DNA of 64,000 nucleotides from the NCBI GenBank assembly GCA_023390175.1, contig JAEWDK010000024.1, positions 372,001-436,000 of the forward strand, written 5' to 3'. This document shows, in pieces, positions 1 through 8,045 of this stretch (within the stretch, counting starts at the first letter, position 1; each line of letters opens with the position of its first letter). Under the pieces are notes generated by a model, which ran no database searches, was not told the origin of the DNA, and was given only the letters and a program-made list of their open reading frames with translations. Made by a program: the position numbers and the translations under genes. Source of the stretch: Bacillota bacterium (lineage in GTDB: Bacteria; Bacillota; Clostridia; Oscillospirales; Acutalibacteraceae).

Positions 1-174
1 CGGGTCGCTGTTATCGATTGCCTCAATGGCCTCGTAGGTTTCTTCGATCAAACAATTTCGAATACTTTGGTGAGTTTGCTCTTGATCCCACGGGCAGCCG
101 CCTGGAGAACGAAGTATCCTCATGATATCAAGCAAATCATCAATAGTATATCTGTCTTTCCGCTTAAAATCCAA
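1..174 (-). CDS. mazG: MazG nucleoside triphosphate pyrophosphohydrolase, N-terminal part (cut by window edge)
   Basis: The first 58 codons of a MazG-family enzyme, which hydrolyses NTPs and dNTPs to monophosphates and pyrophosphate. The translated start carries the family opening LRSPGGCPWDQEQTHQSI followed by the metal-binding EExxE helix (EETYEAIEAI). The best start is TTG at 174, 9 bases after a GGGAG ribosome binding site; there is no in-frame ATG. It lies 46 bases downstream of the flippase gene on the same strand, the same order as yabM-yabN of Bacillus subtilis. In Bacillus the protein is fused to a methylase-like domain; the part seen here begins directly with the MazG domain. The rest lies outside the window. 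Confidence 0.85.
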   Translation of the reverse strand, partial: MDFKRKDRYTIDDLLDIMRILRSPGGCPWDQEQTHQSIRNCLIEETYEAIEAIDNSDP

Positions 175-220
175 ATCAAAAATCTCCCATGGTCATTTTA
201 TCGGCTAAACTGCTACTATT

Positions 221-1984
221 TTACCTTATCCAATTATGTTTTTCAAGTATTTTTGCAATTTTTTGTCCTTTTGGAAGCATAAGAATATCACTTTTATGAA
301 GCGCCTTGAACCAAAGCATGCAAACGACATAAACAGTACCGGCTACAACGATTGCAAAACAGGTTGCAAGTTTGCCGGAAGCAACCGCAGCAATGACTTT
401 TTGTACAAAAAACGCCGCCCCAACGCAAAGGATAGAAGCCAAAAGGGGTTTTACAAATATTGCGATAAAATTCGGTATAATGTTGGTTTCCCTGCAAAGG
501 AAATAGAGAGAAAAAACAAAAATAAACAGATAACACACAAGGGTACCTGTTCCGGCGCCCATTACATTGATTTCCGGAATACCGACCAGCGTATAATTCA
601 GAACCAATTTAATTGCCAAGCCGAACAAGAGCAGCTTAACCGGCAGGTCCACCCGGCCGACAGCCTGCAGCATGCTGTTAATCGGCGTGCTCATGGCGGC
701 AAAAATGGAGCCCAGGCCCAAAATCACAAGGATTTTTCCGATTACGGACGGAGCGTTATTCCCGCCATACAATAAGCCGGCAATTGGAGTCGCCAGCACC
801 GAAAGCCCCAAACCGGCAGGAATTGTAATCATTGCGACAATGCGCAGAACCGACTCGATGCTTTTTTTGATTTTTTTAGGATCTCCGCCCGTCCATGCCA
901 CGGTTACGTTTGGCAGGGCGCTCACGCCAAATGCCTGCGTAATGGCCGGAACCAGCATAAACAAGGTGGAAGCGTTGGAAAAGCAGCCGAACAAAAAGGT
1001 TGGCACATTGTTCATTTGTATAACGGAAGCAGGAATTACGTCCTTATACATATTCAAAATTACGTTTGAATGGGAACCCATAATATCATTGATACGCTTT
1101 TGCAGAAAAGTGCTGTCGATAAAGGTGGAAAGATTCACAGCCAGCGAACCCAGCGCAATTGGGATTGCCGTGCCGATCAGCCGGGACGTCGTCTTTTTCA
1201 TTGCAATCGGGCGCGGCGAGGACTGAAGCATTTCCGCCGTAATTCCGTCGCTGTTTTTCTTATGATAAATAAATAAGAAAAGGAACCCGATGACAGAGCC
1301 GATCGTTACGCCAAAAATTGCTCCGGCCGCAGCATACGGCAGCGTTGCAAGCTTGGCAAATTCCGCAGTAGCGCGCTTTACGCCGTAAACGGTGCCGCTC
1401 GCGGCATATTCCCGCATTCCGGACTGAATAATCAGCGCGGCTGCGGTTAAGCCGAAAACCAGCTTGGAAAGCGCCTCCACAATTTCGGAAATTGCAGTCG
1501 GGTACATGTTGCGAAGGCCTTCGTAATAGCCGCGGTAAATCGCCATTAGACTGTTGAAGAAAATTGCCGGGGCTAAAGCGTAAATGGCGGGCAGAGCTTC
1601 CCCGGGGTTATTGCTGACAGCATATTGCACATACGGCTTTGCGCCGAAAAACATGACAGAAAACGCAGCAACGCCCAAAACCAGAAATATTTTGATTGAA
1701 ACCGTGTGAATCTGCCTGATATCACGATAGCGGCCGCGCGCCGAATTTTCTGATACAAGGCGGGATATCGCAATCGGAAAGCCCGCCGTCGCCAAACTGA
1801 AAATCGGGAAATACAGCGCATACGCATTTCCAAAATATCCGTTTCCAACAGGCGTAAGAATCCAAGCCAGCGGAATTTTAAACAGGGCGCCAATGATTTT
1901 GACCAAAGCGATCGCCACCATTAAAATTAAGGCGCCGTGCAAAAAGCTTTGTTTGCCGACTCTTGCTGCCCTTCTGTCTTTCAT
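221..1984 (-). CDS. MurJ/SpoVB-type polysaccharide (lipid II) flippase, YabM-like
   Basis: A 587-residue integral membrane protein of the MOP/MATE-like flippase superfamily, with about 14 hydrophobic segments along its length. The N-terminal signature is FPIFSLATAGFPIAISRLVSE. Members move lipid-linked sugars such as lipid II across the cytoplasmic membrane; SpoVB acts in spore cortex synthesis, YabM and YtgP in related roles. Being followed directly by mazG matches yabM-yabN in Bacillus, which favours a YabM-like assignment over a dedicated MurJ, but sequence alone cannot separate them. It begins with ATG at 1984, with only a weak ribosome binding site. It is preceded by the terminator of the zinc-ribbon gene, so it probably has its own promoter between 1990 and 2075, which I could not define. 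Confidence 0.85.
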   Translation of the reverse strand: MKDRRAARVGKQSFLHGALILMVAIALVKIIGALFKIPLAWILTPVGNGYFGNAYALYFPIFSLATAGFPIAISRLVSENSARGRYRDIRQIHTVSIKIFLVLGVAAFSVMFFGAKPYVQYAVSNNPGEALPAIYALAPAIFFNSLMAIYRGYYEGLRNMYPTAISEIVEALSKLVFGLTAAALIIQSGMREYAASGTVYGVKRATAEFAKLATLPYAAAGAIFGVTIGSVIGFLFLFIYHKKNSDGITAEMLQSSPRPIAMKKTTSRLIGTAIPIALGSLAVNLSTFIDSTFLQKRINDIMGSHSNVILNMYKDVIPASVIQMNNVPTFLFGCFSNASTLFMLVPAITQAFGVSALPNVTVAWTGGDPKKIKKSIESVLRIVAMITIPAGLGLSVLATPIAGLLYGGNNAPSVIGKILVILGLGSIFAAMSTPINSMLQAVGRVDLPVKLLLFGLAIKLVLNYTLVGIPEINVMGAGTGTLVCYLFIFVFSLYFLCRETNIIPNFIAIFVKPLLASILCVGAAFFVQKVIAAVASGKLATCFAIVVAGTVYVVCMLWFKALHKSDILMLPKGQKIAKILEKHNWIR

Positions 1985-2078
1985 CGTGACACATCCGTTT
2001 CCATTTAATCAATGAGTATCATTGTACATACAAAGTATACTGAAATGATTAAGATATTATGAACATTCAAACGCATTG

Positions 2079-2107
2079 AAAAAGAGGGGTTCAACACCCC
2101 TCTTTTC
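2079..2107 (-). terminator. Rho-independent terminator of the zinc-ribbon gene
   Basis: A GC-rich hairpin with arms AAGAGGGGT and ACCCCTCTT is followed on the minus strand by a T run. It lies 18 bases after the stop codon of the zinc-ribbon gene and separates it from the flippase gene. Confidence 0.85.
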
Positions 2108-2125
2108 TAACAGGTCGAATAAAAA

Positions 2126-2491
2126 TCAATCTTCCGACAGTTTATGGCCGCACTTGCTGCAATAAACCGAGCTTTGCGAATTTTCCTGCCCACAGTTTTT
2201 GCAAACGGATTTGGCGCGCATTGCAACCAGCTGTTCATTGACAGCGTCCAGCTGCTCGTATAAATCATCTATTGCGGTGATGCATTCACTGACTAAGTCG
2301 GATGAATCATTATCCGTTTTTTTCGCTTCGTAAACCGTCCTGCCGAGCGATTCATAACGCTTTGAAATTTCATTATTCAAATCGGCAGCGCTGATTCTGA
2401 GCTTGGAAACGTCAACGATCTGACCGGCTTTCTTGCCAACCACGTTAACCGCTGACTTTGCATTAACAACAACATCTTCGAACAGTCCCAT
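2126..2491 (-). CDS. Small coiled-coil protein with C-terminal zinc ribbon
   Basis: A 121-residue soluble protein. Residues about 1-90 are helical and probably coiled-coil; the last 30 residues form a zinc ribbon with CKNCGQ and CSKCGH pairs. No enzyme motif is visible. Similar small helix-plus-zinc-ribbon proteins are common and uncharacterised in Clostridia, so no function is assigned. It has its own sigma-A promoter, a GAGGAGT ribosome binding site 8-9 bases before ATG, and its own terminator, so it is a single-gene unit between the nucleoside kinase and the flippase. Confidence 0.8.
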   Translation of the reverse strand: MGLFEDVVVNAKSAVNVVGKKAGQIVDVSKLRISAADLNNEISKRYESLGRTVYEAKKTDNDSSDLVSECITAIDDLYEQLDAVNEQLVAMRAKSVCKNCGQENSQSSVYCSKCGHKLSED

Positions 2492-2542
2492 AATAGCACA
2501 CTCCTCTTTATTAGCTGTTTTTATTGGCTATTTGTTTGTTAA

Positions 2543-2572
2543 ATTATAGCACTAATGACACATGAAATGCAA
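2543..2572 (-). promoter_or_regulatory. Sigma-A promoter for the zinc-ribbon gene
   Basis: On the minus strand TTGCAT (2567-2572) and TATAAT (2543-2548) are separated by 18 bases. The -35 box starts only 10 bases after the nucleoside kinase stop codon. Confidence 0.7.
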
Positions 2573-2581
2573 TATGGTTCC

Positions 2582-3523
2582 TCAATATATCCCTCCGCCG
2601 ATAAATTCACGGATGATGGAATTTTTCGGCACCAAATCGCAGCTGATCGGCCCAAATTTTTGCAGGCTGCTCATCAGCTTTTGCGCCATACCGTATTGCC
2701 CGCTTTTTTCGGATACGGCCTGCAAAATGGGAATTGCCTGTGTTTTGAGAACACAGGTCTCGTAAAGATGCAGCGAATTGATGGTATAATCCACTTCGCT
2801 CCGGTATGGCTTAATATATTTCCGTTCTCCCTCCATAACCATCGGCCACATGCCAAGCGTGCGCTCGGCATTGGTGCCTCGAAAATTATAGTCCCGCACG
2901 ATTCTGCGCACAAGGCGCATCCCATTTGCGGTAAAGAGCTCATCCTCACCGCTTTGAATTCCCTGTTTTACACTGATATAAATTTTTCGAACTCCCTGTG
3001 CCGGCAGCTTTGCCGTGATCACGGGATTGAGCGCATGAATTCCTTCCACAATGGCGATGTCATGTTCCTGTAATACAACATGCCGCCTGTGCGGGTACGG
3101 CATGCGGATTTCAAAATTGAACACCGGCATATCGCAGCGGTTTGTATCCAGTAAACTAAAAAGGCATTTTTCAATTTCGGGAACATTCAGCGCATGAACC
3201 GATTCATAATCGTGCTGCCCGTTTGGCAAAAGTGGCGCCTGGCTTTCCCCGCGGTAAAAATCATCCAAAGAAATAATTGTGGAACCGATTCCGATTTCCC
3301 GGAACGCGTCCTCCAAAAGATGCGAGGTGGTGGTTTTTCCGCTGCTCGACGGCCCAAACAGCATTACCAGCTTGCAGTCACCCGACTTTGCAATGTCCTT
3401 CGCAATATTTCGTAAATTCTCGTGGTATGCTTCCTCTGTTCCGGTTACAAATGCTTCCGGCGCTGTACTGGCGGCAGTATTAATCCGGCTTAATTCATTC
3501 GGATATTCTACGAAATTTGTCAT
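2582..3523 (-). CDS. Uridine/nucleoside kinase family protein, short form
   Basis: A 313-residue P-loop kinase (GPSSSGKTT at residues 57-65) that should phosphorylate a nucleoside, probably uridine or cytidine, for pyrimidine salvage. The sequence continues with SLDDFYR, PVFNFE, VEGIHALNP and RRIVRDYNFRG, which match the C-terminal kinase half of the clostridial nucleoside kinases of about 550 residues. The N-terminal TGS and threonyl-tRNA-synthetase-like domains of those longer proteins are absent, and hemZ lies directly upstream, so this is a short form rather than a gene cut by the window. The start overlaps the end of hemZ by 29 bases, with a GGGTGA ribosome binding site about 10 bases before ATG. 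Substrate cannot be read from sequence. Confidence 0.8.
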   Translation of the reverse strand: MTNFVEYPNELSRINTAASTAPEAFVTGTEEAYHENLRNIAKDIAKSGDCKLVMLFGPSSSGKTTTSHLLEDAFREIGIGSTIISLDDFYRGESQAPLLPNGQHDYESVHALNVPEIEKCLFSLLDTNRCDMPVFNFEIRMPYPHRRHVVLQEHDIAIVEGIHALNPVITAKLPAQGVRKIYISVKQGIQSGEDELFTANGMRLVRRIVRDYNFRGTNAERTLGMWPMVMEGERKYIKPYRSEVDYTINSLHLYETCVLKTQAIPILQAVSEKSGQYGMAQKLMSSLQKFGPISCDLVPKNSIIREFIGGGIY

Positions 3524-4976
3524 AAACAGCTTTCACCCGATCTTTTCTAATAATCATTTCCTCATATCGGCTAATATATTCATATGGATATTTAAAGTTA
3601 AATATCCGTTCCAAGCGTTCGGATGCCGGATCCTTGATTTTGCTGGAAGCCCCTGCACCGCAAGCGAGAATTGTGTGGGTTTCATCCATAATATAGACGT
3701 TATAAGGGCTTTCAAAGCCAGGCTTTGCCCAACCGGTATTTTCCAAATTGCCGACCATGCGGCTTTGCCGATAAAGATAATACGGCGCATATTCATTTTG
3801 CAGAAGTTGTGCGCCGGCGTAATCCAGCATCTCGCCTGCTGCTTCGGCATCGTTTACAAACGGCTTGCTTTCGTCCTGAAATATTCTGGCCGAGCGCTTT
3901 AACGCTAGCGTGTGCACTGTAATACTTTCCGGTGCAAGCAGCAGAACACGGTCAAGCGTGGACCGGAAGCTTTGCACGGTGTCCCCCGGAAGGCCGACAA
4001 TCAAATCCATATTGATGTTGTCAAAACCCAAACTGCGTGCTAAACCGTAAGCGGAAAGCGTTTGCTCCGTCGTGTGGCGGCGGCCGATGGTTTTAAGCAC
4101 CTCGTCATTCAGCGTTTGCGGGTTAATGCTGATGCGGGTTACGCCGCGGCTTTTCAGCGCAGCAAGCTTCTCCGGCGTAATCGTGTCCGGCCGACCGGCT
4201 TCCACGGTGAACTCGCGGCAGGTTGAAAGGTCAAAGCTGCGGTTGACTGTGTCAAGCAGAACTCCGAGCTGCTCAGCAGAAAGGGTCGTGGGTGTTCCCC
4301 CGCCGACGTAAACCGATTCAAGCCGCAAATGCAGTTTCTCCGCCGTTTTCGCCGTGTATTCGATTTCGCTGCATAAAAGCGAAAGGTACCCCGGAATCAG
4401 CTTTACGGTTTTTTCCACAGAAGAGGAAACAAAGGAACAGTAGGAACAGCGCGTGGGACAAAAAGGAATGGAAATATAAAGACTGAATGACTCCGGTTTG
4501 GAAAGAGCCAGCAGCTTTCCTTCGTTTTTCATGGTTGTAAAGCATAGATTTGTTTTTTCGGGGGAAACAAGCAGATGGGTCTGAAAATAATCCAGCGCTT
4601 TTTCTTCCCCCATGTCCGCAATAAGGCGGCGCAGGAGCTTTACCGGGCGTACGCCGGTCAAAATTCCCCATTTGGGCGTGAATCCACAGTAATCAGCAAG
4701 CAGACGGAACAGAAGAATCGCCATGCGGCGTGACTGCTCCCGTTCATCCGCCGCTTCCTCCCCGCAGAGCAAGTCGGAACTCTCCCTATGGCAGGAACCC
4801 ATTTTGAGCCTTGCTGTAATCGCCAGGCCTTCCGGTCTTGCTTCCATTCCGGTGTAAATGAGAAATTTATCTTCACACGGTTCTGAAGTAACGATTATTT
4901 TTTGAGACGGGAAAAAAAGGCGGCACAAATTTTCCATTTCATAGTGGAAGGAATGGCCCTCAATCATTAAAGTCAT
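3495..4976 (-). CDS. hemZ: HemZ-type oxygen-independent coproporphyrinogen III oxidase-like radical SAM protein
   Basis: A 493-residue radical SAM enzyme. The iron-sulfur cluster motif CPTRCSYC lies at residues 173-180, followed by YVGGGTPTTLS and the SINPQTLNDEVLK segment of the HemN/HemZ/HemW family. HemZ proteins carry an N-terminal extension of about 165 residues before the cluster motif, as seen here. Assigned role: oxidative decarboxylation of coproporphyrinogen III during haem synthesis without oxygen; HemW-like haem-chaperone activity is the alternative. The start overlaps the stop of the MBL hydrolase gene by four bases (ATGA), so the two are translationally coupled. The order relA-MBL-hemZ is common in Clostridia. 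Confidence 0.88.
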   Translation of the reverse strand: MTLMIEGHSFHYEMENLCRLFFPSQKIIVTSEPCEDKFLIYTGMEARPEGLAITARLKMGSCHRESSDLLCGEEAADEREQSRRMAILLFRLLADYCGFTPKWGILTGVRPVKLLRRLIADMGEEKALDYFQTHLLVSPEKTNLCFTTMKNEGKLLALSKPESFSLYISIPFCPTRCSYCSFVSSSVEKTVKLIPGYLSLLCSEIEYTAKTAEKLHLRLESVYVGGGTPTTLSAEQLGVLLDTVNRSFDLSTCREFTVEAGRPDTITPEKLAALKSRGVTRISINPQTLNDEVLKTIGRRHTTEQTLSAYGLARSLGFDNINMDLIVGLPGDTVQSFRSTLDRVLLLAPESITVHTLALKRSARIFQDESKPFVNDAEAAGEMLDYAGAQLLQNEYAPYYLYRQSRMVGNLENTGWAKPGFESPYNVYIMDETHTILACGAGASSKIKDPASERLERIFNFKYPYEYISRYEEMIIRKDRVKAVYDKFRRISE

Positions 4977-5605
4977 AAGCTGTTTCCCATAAACGGATTG
5001 TTTTTTCTTTCATATTCGAGCGTTGTTTCGCCCTCGTGCCCGGGGTAAATATGATAGTCCCCCTCAAGGTTTCGAAGCTTTTGCAGGGAATCCGCCATTT
5101 GCGGGTAACTGCCTGTGGGAAAATCAGTTCTGCCGCAGCTGCCCTTCATTAAGGTATCGCCTGTAAAAATAGCGTTTTCTACCAGATAACAGCAGCTGCC
5201 GATCGTATGGCCGGGCGTGTGCATTACGCGGATACTAAGGCTGCCAAGTTCAATCACATCGCCGTCATTCAGCACAGCATCCGCCGTAAAAGTCCTCGTC
5301 GGGGCAGGCATCATCATGGATGACAAATTCAGTGAATTATCTGTGGGAAACATCATGTCATCGGAATAAATATAAACCTTTGCATGAGTTATTCTTTTGA
5401 TTGAGGCTACCCCCATAATATGGTCAAAATGACCGTGAGTCAACAAAATTGCGGTTACATTTTCAGCGCCTGCGGCTAAAACCGCGCCGGTCAGTTCCGC
5501 ATTGTCGAAACCGGGGTCAATTACCGCCGTTTTATCGGTTACATCGTCAGTTAACAGATAGCAGTTGGTCGGCAGGGGGCCGCCGGTAATTCTTGTCACT
5601 TTCAT
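4973..5605 (-). CDS. MBL-fold metallo-hydrolase (glyoxalase II-like)
   Basis: A 210-residue metallo-beta-lactamase fold hydrolase. It has the metal-binding THGHFDH motif near residues 56-62, the HTPGHTIGS segment near 130 that supplies the next histidine, FTGDTLMKGSCGRTD for the bridging aspartate, and YPGHEG for the last histidine. The GRTD segment places it with the GloB-like thioester hydrolases and persulfide dioxygenases; the exact substrate is unknown. It is likely co-transcribed with hemZ and the nucleoside kinase. Upstream lies the inverted-repeat element that separates it from relA. Start ATG with GGAAGGA about 11 bases upstream. Confidence 0.85.
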   Translation of the reverse strand: MKVTRITGGPLPTNCYLLTDDVTDKTAVIDPGFDNAELTGAVLAAGAENVTAILLTHGHFDHIMGVASIKRITHAKVYIYSDDMMFPTDNSLNLSSMMMPAPTRTFTADAVLNDGDVIELGSLSIRVMHTPGHTIGSCCYLVENAIFTGDTLMKGSCGRTDFPTGSYPQMADSLQKLRNLEGDYHIYPGHEGETTLEYERKNNPFMGNSL

Positions 5606-5694
5606 TGTAAATTGAAGTCCTTCCGTATTTCATTTATATCGATATAACCGCATAACGCATAGAAATCCACAGTCTGACTGGTGCTGTTCCATTA

Positions 5695-5857
5695 AGAACC
5701 TGTTCTCATAAGTGCAAAACACCGGATTGGCAATCGATTTTTTTGTCAAGCAAGGCGAAAAGCGCAGGAATACTGTCCGTATTCCGAGCATTTTTAACGA
5801 AGCTTGGCGGGAAAATCGCCGCCAAGACGATCGTTTCGAGCTATGAGAACGGGTTCT
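5695..5857. repeat. 163-bp inverted-repeat element (MITE-like) at the relA stop codon
   Basis: The ends form a 16-base terminal inverted repeat matching at 15 positions: AGAACCTGTTCTCATA at 5695-5710 and TATGAGAACGGGTTCT at 5842-5857. Inside it a second hairpin has arms GGAATAC and GTATTCC around 5769-5787. No reading frame is credible. The right end supplies the TAG stop of relA. Size, terminal repeats and lack of coding capacity fit a miniature inverted-repeat element or another dispersed intergenic repeat. I recall similar elements between genes in other Ruminococcaceae genomes, but only one copy is present in this window, so dispersal is inference. No clear target-site duplication was seen. 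Confidence 0.7.
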
Positions 5858-8045
5858 AAGAACGCCGGATAGAAATAATTCCCTCAATATTATTATTGAG
5901 CCGGGAAACGATGCTGTTCAGATGTTCCAGACCGTTAATGGTAATTGTTGCGTAGATAACGGCGCTGCCGTCCTTTGTCTCCCGTGAATTCAGGGAATGA
6001 ATGAAGATATGCATATTAAACAGCTGCTGGGTCAAGTCTGCCAGCAGACCGGAACGGTCATTTGCAATAATTTCAAGCGTGGACTTAAATTCTTCCTTCA
6101 CTTCGCCGGTCCAGTGCGCACGAATCCATCTTTCCGGCTCGGGCGCGTCGCTTAAATTCCGGGGAACGTTGGTACAGGTGCGCTTATGAATGGAAACGCC
6201 AAAGCCGCGCGTAATAAAGCCGATGATATCATCACCCGGCAGCGGATTACAGCAGCGCGAAAACTTAATCAGGCAATTGTCCATACCGTCCACCGTCACA
6301 CCGCCGACAGCCTTCCTGTTGGTGGTTTTTGGTACGGTCGGCGTTTCAATCGGCACAGCGGGACGCTTTACCTTCATATAATCTTCTTTTATTTTCGGCA
6401 TGACCTTCCAAAGCTGGATTCCACCGTAACCGATGGCCGAATACACGTCATCCGCCGAAGTACAGTTCTGCTTCGCGCCGATTTTTTCAAGGACGGCTGC
6501 AAGCTCAGTGTCCGTCAGGTCAATGCCGTTGCGACGAAACTCGCGTTCCAGCTCGGCCTTGCCCTCAACGATATTTTCCTCACGTTTTTCCCGTTTAAAC
6601 CATGCTCGAATTTTGTTGCGCGCTTCACTCGTTCTGACAATCTTCAGCCAGTCGCGGCTAGGACCGCGGGTTTCCTTTGAAGTCAAAATTTCGATAATTT
6701 CGCCGGTTTTCACCTTGTAGTCAAGCGGAACAATTCGCTTGTCCACTTTTGCGCCCACCATTCTGTTGCCTACGGCGCTGTGAATCGCATAGGCATAATC
6801 AATCACGGTGGAACCGGACGGCAAACTGATTACATCGCCTTTCGGTGTAAATACATACACTTCCTCCGGCGCAAGGTCTGACTTGATCATGCGCACAAGG
6901 TCTGTGGCATCCTCGTTGTCCTGCTGATTTTCGAGCATCTGGCGAATCCACACCAGCCGCTGTTCAAGCGAATCCCCGCTTTTAGCGCCCATGCCGAGTT
7001 TGTATTTCCAGTGCGCGGCAATTCCGTATTCCGCCGTGTGGTGCATTTCCCACGTTCTGATCTGCACCTCAAAGGGAATGCCTTCCTTGCTGATTACGGT
7101 CGTGTGCAGCGACTGGTACATGTTCGGCTTCGGTGTGGAAATGTAATCCTTAAAGCGGTTGGGAATCGGTCGGAACATATCGTGGATTACGCCCAAAACG
7201 TTATAGCAGTCGTTGACGGTATCCACAATCACGCGGACAGCATAAATATCATAAATTTCATCCATTGTATGATTTTGAATAAACATTTTGCGGAAGATGC
7301 CGTTAATGCTTTTCACACGGCCTTCAAGATACACATTGGGGATAAGGGGAGATACGCGCTCATAAATTCGATTTTTGGTAAGCTGAATAAACTCCTTACG
7401 CTCGCTGCTCCTCAGTTCAAGGTTGCTTTCAATCTCCTCGTAAGCGACAGGGTCCAGGCAGCGCAGGGAAAGGTCTTCCAGCTCCTCTTTTACTGCGCGG
7501 ATACCTAAACGGTGCGCAATCGGAGCATAAACCTCCATGTTTTCGAGCGCCTTGTCACGCTGCTTCTGCGGCGGCATAAACTCGATTGTGCGCATATTGT
7601 GCAGCCGGTCGGCCAGCTTAATAATAATAACACGGATATCGTCCGCCATAGCGATGAGCATTTTGCGCAGATTTTCCGCCTGCTGCTGCTCGCGGGAGGA
7701 ATACGGGATTCGGCCAAGTTTGGTTACACCGTCAGTCAGGTTGGCAATTTCAGAGCCGAAATCTTTTTTAATCTGGTCCAAATTCACGGGGGTGTCTTCC
7801 ACGACGTCATGCAGAAGACCGGCCGCAACCGATTCGGTGTCCATGCCGAGCTCCACCAAGATACATGCGACCGCAACAGGATGGGAAATATACGGTGAAC
7901 CGGAAAGGCGCTTTTGCTCCTCATGTGATTTCAGCGCAAGCTGATAAGCGCGGTCGATAATTTTCATATCGTAATCGCGCTCGCTTGCTTTGATTAATTC
8001 AAGCAGGTTATCATAGGTTTTCAGAGGCCACGCCACATAGTTCAC
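5856..8045 (-). CDS. relA: RelA/SpoT bifunctional (p)ppGpp synthetase/hydrolase
   Basis: A 729-residue Rel protein that makes and degrades the stringent-response alarmones (p)ppGpp. Domains in order: HD hydrolase (H55 in SHPV, HD at 79-80 in LLHDVVEDT), nucleotidyltransferase synthetase (RFKDYISTPKPNMYQSLHT and EVQIRTWEMH), TGS (EEVYVFTPKGDVISLPSGS), helical and zinc-finger region (CCNPLPGDDIIGF), and C-terminal ACT. Length equals Bacillus RelA. Both catalytic sets look intact, so it should be bifunctional. The start overlaps the 3' end of recJ by 35 bases, and the N-terminal 28 residues before MKIIDRAY match the Bacillus length, supporting this start. The TAG stop lies at the junction with an inverted-repeat element. 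Confidence 0.96.
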   Translation of the reverse strand: MNYVAWPLKTYDNLLELIKASERDYDMKIIDRAYQLALKSHEEQKRLSGSPYISHPVAVACILVELGMDTESVAAGLLHDVVEDTPVNLDQIKKDFGSEIANLTDGVTKLGRIPYSSREQQQAENLRKMLIAMADDIRVIIIKLADRLHNMRTIEFMPPQKQRDKALENMEVYAPIAHRLGIRAVKEELEDLSLRCLDPVAYEEIESNLELRSSERKEFIQLTKNRIYERVSPLIPNVYLEGRVKSINGIFRKMFIQNHTMDEIYDIYAVRVIVDTVNDCYNVLGVIHDMFRPIPNRFKDYISTPKPNMYQSLHTTVISKEGIPFEVQIRTWEMHHTAEYGIAAHWKYKLGMGAKSGDSLEQRLVWIRQMLENQQDNEDATDLVRMIKSDLAPEEVYVFTPKGDVISLPSGSTVIDYAYAIHSAVGNRMVGAKVDKRIVPLDYKVKTGEIIEILTSKETRGPSRDWLKIVRTSEARNKIRAWFKREKREENIVEGKAELEREFRRNGIDLTDTELAAVLEKIGAKQNCTSADDVYSAIGYGGIQLWKVMPKIKEDYMKVKRPAVPIETPTVPKTTNRKAVGGVTVDGMDNCLIKFSRCCNPLPGDDIIGFITRGFGVSIHKRTCTNVPRNLSDAPEPERWIRAHWTGEVKEEFKSTLEIIANDRSGLLADLTQQLFNMHIFIHSLNSRETKDGSAVIYATITINGLEHLNSIVSRLNNNIEGIISIRRS

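Noticed and set aside
236..1226. Several plus-strand open frames over the flippase gene
   Set aside because: They are antisense shadows of a clear membrane protein, with no ribosome binding sites and unlikely composition.
5630..5887. An 85-codon minus-strand frame over the relA 3' end and the repeat
   Set aside because: It runs through the inverted-repeat element in another frame and has no protein-like composition or start site.
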